NCBI GenBank assembly: GCA_014804695.1
Contig: JAAUZJ010000017.1
Span: 62,001-126,000 of the forward strand
DNA: 64,000 bases
Direction: 5' to 3'
DNA from: Lachnospiraceae bacterium
GTDB lineage: Bacteria; Bacillota; Clostridia; Lachnospirales; Lachnospiraceae
Shown piece by piece: positions 52,997 to 61,755 of this stretch. The first letter of the stretch is position 1. Every line of letters begins with the position of its first letter. The notes below the pieces were generated by a model. The model was not told the origin of the DNA, did no database searches, and was given only the letters and a program-made list of their open reading frames with translations. Position numbers and translations under genes: made by a program.

Positions 52997-53734
52997 TTAA
53001 TTCGCTGCCTGTATTCTTGGCAGAATAAACTCATCTATATACCGCTTTTCTTTTTCCGTTGCCACCCATTTGCGGCCATTTCTGATACATGCCTCTATTT
53101 CCGTACCGCTTCCCGCAAATGGAATATATACAACGTCCTCTTTTCTGCTGTGTCCGACTACAATCCTTTCTGCCGTTTCATATTTTTTCTGTGTCTTATG
53201 CGTGGTATATTCCTGCTTAGTCATTGATCTTGGTATATCCCAAAAATCCCGCATCTGCTTCCCTCCGTTAAGAAGCTTCAACTCATCATGGTTAAATATC
53301 CAGCCTTTATCAGATTTGCAATACCATATCGCATACTCCGTTGAAACTGCATATGTCCTGCAGGTAACATTGGGCGGTGCATCGCGTTTTACCCACGTTA
53401 TCAGTCCCCTAAAATACATTCCGGTTTCTTCAAGACAGCTCTGCACCTTAAATATGCTGCTGTAATTTCCCCACACAATGATACTTCCATTTTTATCCAA
53501 AATTCTTACAGCATGGTTCAGCCACTCCATAGTAAACCTATGATAATCTTCATCGCTGCTAAATATATCCCATTTTTCCTCCAATCCCCTGATATCTCCG
53601 CGGGAATGTCCTAAAAACGGTTTCTGCTTTGAAATACCATACGGCGGATCGGCTATAATCAGACTGACACAGGCATCTGGCAGTGTTTTCATGTACTCAT
53701 TACAGTCCATATGATAAATTCTATTTAACTCCAT
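52997..53734 (-). CDS. DNA methyltransferase, beta-class N4/N6 type
   Basis: 245 residues. The catalytic motif IV DPPYGIS is near residue 29 and the AdoMet motif I PFAGSGTEIEACI near 215, an order typical of beta-class enzymes. Target region between. There is no restriction enzyme nearby. It modifies adenine-N6 or cytosine-N4 in an unknown sequence and lies 5 bp after the topoisomerase III gene. A likely role is shielding the ICE from host restriction or epigenetic control. Confidence 0.93.
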   Translation of the reverse strand: MELNRIYHMDCNEYMKTLPDACVSLIIADPPYGISKQKPFLGHSRGDIRGLEEKWDIFSSDEDYHRFTMEWLNHAVRILDKNGSIIVWGNYSSIFKVQSCLEETGMYFRGLITWVKRDAPPNVTCRTYAVSTEYAIWYCKSDKGWIFNHDELKLLNGGKQMRDFWDIPRSMTKQEYTTHKTQKKYETAERIVVGHSRKEDVVYIPFAGSGTEIEACIRNGRKWVATEKEKRYIDEFILPRIQAAN

Positions 53735-53739
53735 TTTCC

Positions 53740-55857
53740 CTACTTCTTCTTTCTAGACGGAAATTCCAGCTTTACCTTATACTGAAACCCTTTGACTTCC
53801 TTACCGTCTTTAGTATAGGAATATTCCTCTACGCCCTCCGGTATCAGGTACGCATCATAGCTGCCAGTTTTCCCTTTCAGCCCCTTTACGAGAGTCTTTT
53901 TCCCCTCAAGCATACTCTTAATCTGACTATCAGAAAGCACGGCTCCCATTGCCCTTGATACGTTCATACCGCATCTATTCTCACAATAAGCGCCAAATTT
54001 ACCTTTCAACACATCGCCGCCACAATGCGGACAGACACCAAACGACTCCTTTTCAGCTGCAAACATCGCCCTCTGTTCGTCGCTGACCTCATAATCAGCA
54101 TTAATAATGGCAGATATCATCATCCTGATATCCGCCATAAAATCAAGCTGCCCTAATTCTCCTTTAGCAACACGACTAAGAGCATTTTCCCAATCCGCAG
54201 TAAGTTTCGCTGATTTTATCATGTCCGGAAGCACCGTGATCAGCTTGATACCGTCCTCCGTCGGTATCAGCTTCTTTTTGTCACGCCTTACATAACCGTC
54301 CTTTACCAGCTTCTCTATAATCTCCGCTCTTGTCGCAGGCGTGCCGAGTCCTTTCCTCTCTGCATCTTCCGCAGTATCCTCACTTCCCGCTCTTTCCATT
54401 GCCGCCAATAAGGAATCTTCCGTAAAATATCCAGGCGGTGAGGTAAAGTGTTCGCATACCCCTGTTTCCGATATCGAAAAACTCTCTCCTTCGCACAGTT
54501 CCGGTAATCTCTTTTCTGCATCCTCTCTCTCATCCTCATTTTCTTCCTTCTTTCCGCCAGTCTTAAAGGAATGCTTAAAGCTATTTTCAAAACTCTTCCA
54601 ACCATTATGCGTAACACTCTTTCCGGAAACCGTAAAAACATGCCCATTACACGAAAGCTCCGCCTTGACCGTCTCATACAAGTGCTTCTCCCCTGTAGCG
54701 CACAACAGCCTGTTCGCAATCAAAGCTAAAATCTTATACTCCGTTTCCGGAACAGCCAAAAGATCCTTCTTAGCGATTTCCATTGTAGGAATAATTGCAT
54801 GATGATCCGTTACCCTTTTGCTGTCCAAAACCCTTTTTATATCCGGCTTAAACATAAGATTTTCTTCAAATACAAGAGTACCAAACACCGCCTCTGCCAC
54901 ATTTTTCGCAGTCTGCCCCATATCATCCGACAAAAACTGACTATCCGTTCTTGGATATGTAACCAGCTTTTTCTCATACAAACTCTGCGTATATTCAAGC
55001 GTCTGCTTTGCCGTAAACCCGAATAAACGGTTTGCGTCCCTCTGGAGCGTTGTAAGATCATAAAGTTTCGGCGGAGAAACCGACTTCTCTTCCTTTAAAA
55101 CATACGTGACGAGAGCCTGTCCGTTTCGGCAAGCTCCCGCGATTTCATCAGCTTTTCCCTTATCATCAATACGCCCCGTGGCAGCATCCATTCCGTCCAT
55201 TATAATATGGGCCGTATAATATTTCTCTTTCTGAAACTTCCGAATCTTTTCTTCCCTCTCAACAATCATCGCAAGCGTCGGCGTCTGCACCCTTCCGACT
55301 TTTAAAACCCTGCCGCCATACAATACGGTAAAAAACCTCGTTCCATTGATTCCCACGATCCAATCCGCCTGCTGTCTGCAAAGCGCAGACTGATAAAGAC
55401 TATCATAATCACTGCCCGGCTTCAGGTTCTTAAAACCGTCCTTGATAGCACTCTCTTCCATAGACGATATCCATAACCGCTTCGTCGGCTTATCACAGCA
55501 CGCCACCTCATAAACAAGCCGGAAGATAAGTTCTCCCTCTCTTCCGGCGTCCGTCGCACAAATGATAGATGTAACCCGCTTATCGTGCATCAGGTTTTCC
55601 AACACGATATACTGCGACTTAGTCTCTGCTTTTAATTCATACTGCCATTTGTCCGGAAGAATCGGAAGATTCCCATGCGTCCATTTAAGGTATGCTTCAT
55701 CATAAACCTCTGGCTGTGCAAGCTCTACCAGATGCCCCACACACCAACTTACAAGATAACCATTTCCCTCCAGATAACCATTTTTCTGCTCATTCGCACC
55801 GATTACGCCCGCAATACTCTTTGCAACGCTCGGTTTTTCTGCTATCACTAGCTGCAT
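53740..55857 (-). CDS. topB: DNA topoisomerase III (type IA) of the ICE
   Basis: 705 residues. The TOPRIM domain at the N terminus (VIAEKPSVAKSIAGV; CATDAGREGELIFRLVY) and the catalytic Tyr in LVTYPRTDSQFLSDD (about 300) are intact. A C-terminal zinc finger-like end CPHCGGDVLKGKFGAYCENR is present. It resolves single-strand links and is present in most Tn1549/CTn5-like elements, where it assists conjugative replication. It overlaps the MT-A70 gene by 10 bp and is co-transcribed with it. Confidence 0.97.
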   Translation of the reverse strand: MQLVIAEKPSVAKSIAGVIGANEQKNGYLEGNGYLVSWCVGHLVELAQPEVYDEAYLKWTHGNLPILPDKWQYELKAETKSQYIVLENLMHDKRVTSIICATDAGREGELIFRLVYEVACCDKPTKRLWISSMEESAIKDGFKNLKPGSDYDSLYQSALCRQQADWIVGINGTRFFTVLYGGRVLKVGRVQTPTLAMIVEREEKIRKFQKEKYYTAHIIMDGMDAATGRIDDKGKADEIAGACRNGQALVTYVLKEEKSVSPPKLYDLTTLQRDANRLFGFTAKQTLEYTQSLYEKKLVTYPRTDSQFLSDDMGQTAKNVAEAVFGTLVFEENLMFKPDIKRVLDSKRVTDHHAIIPTMEIAKKDLLAVPETEYKILALIANRLLCATGEKHLYETVKAELSCNGHVFTVSGKSVTHNGWKSFENSFKHSFKTGGKKEENEDEREDAEKRLPELCEGESFSISETGVCEHFTSPPGYFTEDSLLAAMERAGSEDTAEDAERKGLGTPATRAEIIEKLVKDGYVRRDKKKLIPTEDGIKLITVLPDMIKSAKLTADWENALSRVAKGELGQLDFMADIRMMISAIINADYEVSDEQRAMFAAEKESFGVCPHCGGDVLKGKFGAYCENRCGMNVSRAMGAVLSDSQIKSMLEGKKTLVKGLKGKTGSYDAYLIPEGVEEYSYTKDGKEVKGFQYKVKLEFPSRKKK

Positions 55858-56420
55858 TTCTCTTTTCCTCCTGTCAATTCAACATCACATTCCACTTCGT
55901 TTCCCCATACATCAAACCCTTCTGTTTTTCTCCGGGCAAAAAGTTCTATCTTTGACACGCTGCCCATAAGCTGGTTAATCCTGTGATGCACTTCTATGGG
56001 TTTTCTGCTGTGTTCCTCGATATGGGATACAACTACCTGATGCACCCCCGCACTGACACGCTTCGGCTTTCCCCTTGTTGCCAAGATACACAACTCCACG
56101 TTGCTGCGTGTCCAGTAACCCATGCCCCAAAAGAGCGATTCACTCTTTTTATTCTGCTTTACCCATACAAACGCCACCGTTTTATAAGTAAATCCCCATG
56201 CCTTTATAACTTCCAGACCTTCCGAAATAAAAGGAAATGTTACCCAAAGAAATAAGGCACAGTCCCTCTCTGCAATACCAGCTACCGGAAGTGCCTTAAT
56301 ATCTTCTATATTCATCGTAGGGTAATGACTCTGTGCGCATCTCCCCTCGCCCTTTTTAGAATATGTTCTGTAACGCCAGGGCGGATCAGCCAAAATAACC
56401 GAATATTTCTTCTCTCCCAT
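55848..56420 (-). CDS. MT-A70 family adenine methyltransferase
   Basis: 190 residues. YSVILADPPWRYRTY carries the DPPW motif of the MT-A70 family. HYPTMNIEDIKALPVA, FLWVTFPFISEGLEVIKAWG and SNVELCILATRGKPKR are further family blocks. It methylates adenine N6 in DNA in related phage and ICE proteins. Overlaps the topB start. Confidence 0.93.
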   Translation of the reverse strand: MGEKKYSVILADPPWRYRTYSKKGEGRCAQSHYPTMNIEDIKALPVAGIAERDCALFLWVTFPFISEGLEVIKAWGFTYKTVAFVWVKQNKKSESLFWGMGYWTRSNVELCILATRGKPKRVSAGVHQVVVSHIEEHSRKPIEVHHRINQLMGSVSKIELFARRKTEGFDVWGNEVECDVELTGGKEKCS

Positions 56421-56428
56421 GCTGCCGG

Positions 56429-58084
56429 TTACTCCTCCTCACGCTCATCAAAGAAGTCATCCCCTGAATCAGCATCCTCTTTATCATAGGTTGCGTCATC
56501 ATTTTCCTCGTCAGAATCCTCTAAATAATCCTCTTCGTCATCTTCCTCATCATCCTCATCAAGAAAACCTTCCTCTTTTTTACGGACGACTTTAAAATAA
56601 TACGCTCCGCCGATAACACCGACAGCCACGATTCCCAAGATAATATACGTCGCCGCCTGACTTTCGCTTTCCGCTTCGATATCCTCCGTAGTTTCGCCGT
56701 TTTCTGCTTCGGCATCCATATCTGCATCCGCTTCTGATTCTGCATTTTCAAAATATCCATTCTCCGCACCGTCCGGCAAAGCGCCCTCTGATACCGGAAT
56801 TGCCGACTCCAAAGCGGCTGAATTTTTCGGAAGCGTTTCGCTATTGTCCGTCGTTACGTTGAGCAGATCATTCTCACTGATTTCCGTCAGGAAATAAACC
56901 ACTTCTTCCTCTCCGTCCCGGTCAATAACAAGATAAAACACCTTTTCCGATGCAGTCTGGATTGTATAAAACTCCTTCCCTTTTTCACTGTCACCGGAAC
57001 TTTCCCCTTTTTCCAATGCCGCCGCTTCCGCCATTGCCTGTTTTTTCTGCTCCGCAAGGCTCATTTCCGAAATCGTATTCCCCTCACCATCCGTAACGGT
57101 ATGCTCTGTTACCTGTGCCGTTGCGGATGAAGGCTTTGTCGCCTCTGCACTCACCGGAAGCTGCCCTGCAGGATTCTTTTCGTTACTGTCCGCATCTGCC
57201 TGATTCTGATAATAAGGATTTTTCGTCTTGTAGACTTCAGACATATTTCCCACATTATCCATTGCATAAATGCTAAAATACTCATAGCTAGCGTCAAACT
57301 GCTGTAACCTCACATTCAATGTCCCATTTTCTATATCCGTAAATTCATAACCATTCACATATATAGCCTTTACGCCTGAATCCGTATCATGCGCTTTTAC
57401 GCTAAGCATCCCGTCACTGACCGCCGCATTTAACGACGGCGCCGTAAAATCAAAACAGCGGATATAACGGCTCTTTTCATAAACAATATCTTTCTGGTCA
57501 GTAACACGCACATAAACGGTACAGTTTTCAGAAATCTCTACATACATATCTTCCGTAATCTCAATCCAGCTCCCATTCTGCGATACTTTCGCCTGTACAG
57601 ACTTCACCGCAAAATTTCCTGACTTTACAACATCCTCAACGGAAATATGTACCTTTGTCGTACTGCTATACCATCCATTCGGTGCCTTGATTGTGATCTT
57701 CACATTAGGATTCACATACCCACACCGCCTGTAATCCGCCTTGCAGATAGCACAATCCTTATTGTAATCATACTGCGAGCACTTATCCCTACAGATACAT
57801 TCCGGCTCCGGAAGCGTATTTCCCGAAACCGTTTCACCCATGCCGTCAGTTTCGCCTGTACCGTCCATTTCACTCACACCACCCATTTCACTATTTCTCT
57901 CCGGACTATCCAACTCCTGTGCCTTGACAAATACCAAATCAGCCCCGCTTATCAAAAACCCTCCCAAAAGGGTACAAAATAATGCCGCCAATAATAAAAG
58001 CGGCATGATCACCTTAACTGTTATCTTTTTCTTCACATTCCACATACTCCATTTCCTTTTTTTCTTAATTCTCTGTTCACTCAT
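56429..58084 (-). CDS. Membrane-anchored ICE protein with Cys-rich region (CD1107-like)
   Basis: About 551 residues from the ATG at 58084 (MSEQRIKKKRKWSMW). A signal/anchor helix (VIMPLLLLAALFCTLLGGFL) is followed by CICRDKCSQYDYNKDCAICK, a Cys-rich module with five Cys, beta-rich domains (about 140-290; Ig-like), a Ser/Thr/Glu-rich linker, a second membrane helix (AATYIILGIVAVGVIGGAYYF) and a highly acidic tail. Located between DUF4315/NlpC genes and topB, as the CD1107 family (DUF4366) in C. difficile CTns. Probably part of the cell-surface transfer apparatus. Overlaps the DUF4315 stop. Confidence 0.82.
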   Translation of the reverse strand: MSEQRIKKKRKWSMWNVKKKITVKVIMPLLLLAALFCTLLGGFLISGADLVFVKAQELDSPERNSEMGGVSEMDGTGETDGMGETVSGNTLPEPECICRDKCSQYDYNKDCAICKADYRRCGYVNPNVKITIKAPNGWYSSTTKVHISVEDVVKSGNFAVKSVQAKVSQNGSWIEITEDMYVEISENCTVYVRVTDQKDIVYEKSRYIRCFDFTAPSLNAAVSDGMLSVKAHDTDSGVKAIYVNGYEFTDIENGTLNVRLQQFDASYEYFSIYAMDNVGNMSEVYKTKNPYYQNQADADSNEKNPAGQLPVSAEATKPSSATAQVTEHTVTDGEGNTISEMSLAEQKKQAMAEAAALEKGESSGDSEKGKEFYTIQTASEKVFYLVIDRDGEEEVVYFLTEISENDLLNVTTDNSETLPKNSAALESAIPVSEGALPDGAENGYFENAESEADADMDAEAENGETTEDIEAESESQAATYIILGIVAVGVIGGAYYFKVVRKKEEGFLDEDDEEDDEEDYLEDSDEENDDATYDKEDADSGDDFFDEREEE

Positions 58085-58346
58085 TTTCCGTCCTCTCCCT
58101 TTCTGTTTTCTCATTTTCCGCTCTTTCTTTTTCTCTTCCCGCTAAAATCTGCAATATTTCCCCCTCACTGACCTTGTTAAGAAGCTGCAGCTTTTCAGGG
58201 GAAATCTTATACTTCTTAATGATCTTCATGGCTTCGGCATCCTCCGCCATCTGTCTCTGCTCATCCAAGTCCTTTTCTTTCGCCTGCAAAGCTGCAAGCT
58301 GTTTTCGGACTTTTTCAAGCTCCTTCCCGATTCTTTCCTTTGTCAA
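58077..58346 (-). CDS. DUF4315 protein
   Basis: 89 residues, TTG start after GGAAGG. MTKERIGKELEKVRKQLAAL then LDEQRQMAEDAEAMKIIKKY and ISPEKLQLLNKVSEGEILQI match the short DUF4315 family of Tn1549-like elements. Coiled coil with a Glu/Lys-rich tail. It lies 25 bp after the hydrolase gene and overlaps the CD1107-like gene. Function unknown. Confidence 0.88.
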   Translation of the reverse strand: MTKERIGKELEKVRKQLAALQAKEKDLDEQRQMAEDAEAMKIIKKYKISPEKLQLLNKVSEGEILQILAGREKERAENEKTERERTENE

Positions 58347-58370
58347 ATTTATTTCTCAACCTTCCTTTCC

Positions 58371-60938
58371 CTAATTTAGCCTTCCAAACCCATAAAAATG
58401 ACTCTGCCAATACGGCGAATTAATAGAAGCATAGCTTATCGGATCGCCACAATGAATCATAATTCCGTTTCCGCAGTAAATCCCCACATGCGTAACAGGC
58501 GTCCCCGACTGGTAAGTGCCAGTAAAAAACACAATATCCCCAGCCTTTGCATCCGCTGCCGAAACCGGAACGCACTGGTTATATATCCCCTGCGCCGTTG
58601 TTCTTGGCAGGTTATGCACCCCGCTATTCGTAAAAACCCAGCAGACATAGCCTGAACAGTCAAAGCTGGTTGCCGGGCTTGAGCCGCCCCATACATAAGG
58701 ATATCCGAGATACTTCGCCGCCTCTTCCAGTAGAGCCTGCACATCCGCATCATCATAAGAATCAGGCGGTACAACATTCCCACCGTTTCCGCCAGTTCCC
58801 TCGCCGTAAATCGTTTCCATGCCCGCACAAAAATAAAACAACGGATTGTAATACTCTCCGCTGTACAGACATTCGATATGCAAATGACTCCCTGTGCTAC
58901 TCCCAGTATTCCCGCTTTTACCGATAATCGCTCCTCTGCCTATACTCTGCCCCGCGCTGACATTCAGGCTATCCATATGTGCATACTTCGTCACATATCC
59001 GTCTTTTTCAATCACCACATAATTTCCGTAGTGAGCATCATACGCAGCGGTCGTGACTACCCCATCATGAGCGGCATAAACCACCGTACCTGTCGGCACC
59101 GCAATATCAACCCCACGGTGAAATTCCTCTGCCCCGCTATTCGGGTTCTTACGATAACCATAATAACTACTGATATATTGATACCAGTACAAATCCACCG
59201 GTGAATCAAAAACCTGAAGCAGACCTTTTGTTTCACCATACATCCCATAAATTTCCGTCTGCTCTACGCTCATCTTTCCGGAAACGATTGCATTAAGCGG
59301 CTTCACCGTAAGCCTAATCCTTAGAATACTTACCTCATATTCCTCTTCTTCCATTACAGGATTTCCGTTTTCGTCATACAGCAGATTACCTTCATCATCT
59401 TTGGACTGTACCTGCCTTGTCCTGACTTCCGTATGGGGTTCCAGTGTAAGCGTATACATCTCATTAAAAAGCGCCTCTACTTCACTTTCCACTTCATCCG
59501 CTGTAAATTCCATATGTACAGCCGACAGATAACCGATCAGCGTAAACGGATCATGCCCAATCTCACCAAGATTATAGGAATATTCATCATAACCCGGATA
59601 GTCCGTTTTGATACGGTCGATTTTACTTTGCAAATCAAGTTCAAGACGGGTAAACTGTAAATCCGTTTTGTCAATCTCTTCCGGTTCACTAAGATAACTT
59701 GACGCAAGCACCGTAGACTGCATATCCGCAAACATCGCACCACAGGAAGATACAGACATCATGATTGTGATTAACAAAACTGCCACTATGCCCAATATAG
59801 CCAGAACTCCCGCGTTTTTACCTGCAATCTCCTGTATCTTTCTTGCAACTGCCGTTACCGCATTACTGCTTCTTCCCACCGCTTCCTTTGCCGATTTTGC
59901 CGCATTTTTATTCTGCCTTGCTTTCATATACTCCCGCTTGATACGTTGTTTCTGGATACGCTTCTGTAATGCCTTTTTCTTCATCTGCGGATTTTCTTCC
60001 AGAAACTTTTGATACCGGAAATTCACTTCTTTTTGAAAATGCTTCTTCTCAAGCTGCGTAACTTTTTCCTGTTGTTTCCGCTCCTTCCCCTTTTTACGGT
60101 TCTTTACGAAACGATACACATCTTCGGCTTTCTGCTCCGTTTTATGCGCACCCTCGACTGCGGAATTATCTTTCTCTGCTTCGGACACCTTGCTATGGAT
60201 ATAATTTCTTCCCTCACGCTGTAACCTACGCATCGCTGTTTTGGATATACTGTCTTTCCTAAACGTCTTTTCCTGATTCAGTGAAACAATCACAAATTTC
60301 CCTTTTCCGGTCTTTTCATCAAAGACTCTCTGCAAGGCATACTCCCGCTCTTTAGGCAGCTTACCCTTTGCCCTATCCAGCTTCCTTCCAGCTTTTTTCG
60401 CCTGTTTTTCTTTTCTTTGCAGCTTTTTACTGGCTATAAAACCGGAAGCATCTTCTTGAAACACATTTTCCGTATCTGCACTAAAAACATCTTCCGTAAA
60501 AACACTTTCTTTCGCACCCTCTTTTACTTTACTTTTGCTGTTATGTATGGTATTTGCTCCAGTCTTTGCCCTTCCTTTGCTATTATCTCCGATACCTGCT
60601 CCAGCCTCTTCATTTCCTTTGTCGTTATCCTCGATATCTGCTATAGTCTCTGCATTTCCTATACCGTTATCTCTGACATCTGCTATAGTCTCTACATTTC
60701 CTACGCCGTTATCTCCTATATCTGCTATAGTCTCTGCATTTCCTATGCTGTTATCTCCGATATCCGCTCTGGTCTTTACATTCTTCCGATACTCACTTAA
60801 CACCAGCATTTTGCGGTACTTTGCTTTTTTTCGCACCTGCTCTTTCCTTCCGCTATTGGCATCCTTTGCCTTTACCTGTTCTTTATTTCCGACATTAGCA
60901 TCTCTTGGCTGTGCCCACTTTCTTTTTTTGACCGCCAC
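58371..60938 (-). CDS. Conjugation peptidoglycan hydrolase with M23 and NlpC/P60 domains
   Basis: 855 residues, GTG start after AAGGAGG. The basic N-terminal cytoplasmic part holds about six degenerate repeats of ADIGDNGIGNAETI type (nucleotides about 60570-60770). A single membrane helix (GVLAILGIVAVLLITIMMSV) is at about 375. An M23 LytM domain (FHRGVDIAVPTGTVVYAAHD; GSHLHIE) and a C-terminal NlpC/P60 domain (FDCSGYVCWVF, THVGIYCGNGIMIHCGD) follow. It cuts peptidoglycan for the transfer channel. The M23 and P60 active-site residues are visible. The repeats are unusual. Confidence 0.95.
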   Translation of the reverse strand: MAVKKRKWAQPRDANVGNKEQVKAKDANSGRKEQVRKKAKYRKMLVLSEYRKNVKTRADIGDNSIGNAETIADIGDNGVGNVETIADVRDNGIGNAETIADIEDNDKGNEEAGAGIGDNSKGRAKTGANTIHNSKSKVKEGAKESVFTEDVFSADTENVFQEDASGFIASKKLQRKEKQAKKAGRKLDRAKGKLPKEREYALQRVFDEKTGKGKFVIVSLNQEKTFRKDSISKTAMRRLQREGRNYIHSKVSEAEKDNSAVEGAHKTEQKAEDVYRFVKNRKKGKERKQQEKVTQLEKKHFQKEVNFRYQKFLEENPQMKKKALQKRIQKQRIKREYMKARQNKNAAKSAKEAVGRSSNAVTAVARKIQEIAGKNAGVLAILGIVAVLLITIMMSVSSCGAMFADMQSTVLASSYLSEPEEIDKTDLQFTRLELDLQSKIDRIKTDYPGYDEYSYNLGEIGHDPFTLIGYLSAVHMEFTADEVESEVEALFNEMYTLTLEPHTEVRTRQVQSKDDEGNLLYDENGNPVMEEEEYEVSILRIRLTVKPLNAIVSGKMSVEQTEIYGMYGETKGLLQVFDSPVDLYWYQYISSYYGYRKNPNSGAEEFHRGVDIAVPTGTVVYAAHDGVVTTAAYDAHYGNYVVIEKDGYVTKYAHMDSLNVSAGQSIGRGAIIGKSGNTGSSTGSHLHIECLYSGEYYNPLFYFCAGMETIYGEGTGGNGGNVVPPDSYDDADVQALLEEAAKYLGYPYVWGGSSPATSFDCSGYVCWVFTNSGVHNLPRTTAQGIYNQCVPVSAADAKAGDIVFFTGTYQSGTPVTHVGIYCGNGIMIHCGDPISYASINSPYWQSHFYGFGRLN

Positions 60939-61003
60939 TTTCTATACCTCCTTTGTCAAAACTCTTTCAAGTTTCCTTTATTTTCTCCCGCCCTTAAGCA
61001 CTC

Positions 61004-61753
61004 CTAAAAATTTTTGATAATGATTTCCTGATAACATTTTTTTGTTGAGCAGGAAGTCATATTATTTTGACGTTCAAGCGGGATTATGTGGTAATTTTCG
61101 TATAACTGCCGGATATACGGACAGTCATTGTAAGTCAGAATAAATTTTCCTTCTACTTTTCCTAAACTCTCCCTTAACCTCAAATGATCCGCCTGCTGAA
61201 ACTCCGTTGTATAATACCTTTCCGCATCATAATATGGCGGATCAGCATAAAACAGTGTTTCCGTTGTATCATATAAAGGAATCAATTTTTCAAAATCCAA
61301 CTGTTCAATTACTGTTGCCCGCAGGCGTTCACTGAAAATTTCCATATCCTTTACAACATTTCCCAAAGATACACGTTTCCCATTAAAAGTATCCATTTTT
61401 GCACCAAAACTGCACCTTACCAATACAAAAAACCGGGCTGCTCTTTGAATATCTGTCAAATCAGGACTATGCACCTCATCTTTCGCTTTCAAAAATTCCT
61501 CTCTTGAAATAAGACACCACTGCAACTCCTTTTGAAGTTCTCCCGCATGGTATTTGACGCAGCGGAATAAATTGACAAGATCATGGTTAATGTCATTGTA
61601 AACCTCCATACCATGATATTCCTGTCTTGCAAACATCACCCATGCAGCCCCTCCGAACACTTCAACATAACTACTAATTTCCTGTGGAAACTCCTCTAAA
61701 ATCCGCTTTCTCAGAAGATACTTTCCACCAACCCATTTCATAAAGCTGTTCAT
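61004..61753 (-). CDS. Dam-type (D12) DNA adenine methyltransferase
   Basis: 249 residues. MKWVGGKYLLRKRILEEFPQ, FGGAAWVMF, YNDINHDLVNLFR and FYADPPYYD (motif IV DPPY) are hallmarks of D12-class methylases. No restriction enzyme is adjacent. It starts right after the VirB4-like gene. This is the fourth methylase in the ICE segment, with the 40.3-kb, 53-kb and 55.8-kb proteins. Confidence 0.94.
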   Translation of the reverse strand: MNSFMKWVGGKYLLRKRILEEFPQEISSYVEVFGGAAWVMFARQEYHGMEVYNDINHDLVNLFRCVKYHAGELQKELQWCLISREEFLKAKDEVHSPDLTDIQRAARFFVLVRCSFGAKMDTFNGKRVSLGNVVKDMEIFSERLRATVIEQLDFEKLIPLYDTTETLFYADPPYYDAERYYTTEFQQADHLRLRESLGKVEGKFILTYNDCPYIRQLYENYHIIPLERQNNMTSCSTKKCYQEIIIKNF

Positions 61754-61755
61754 CG

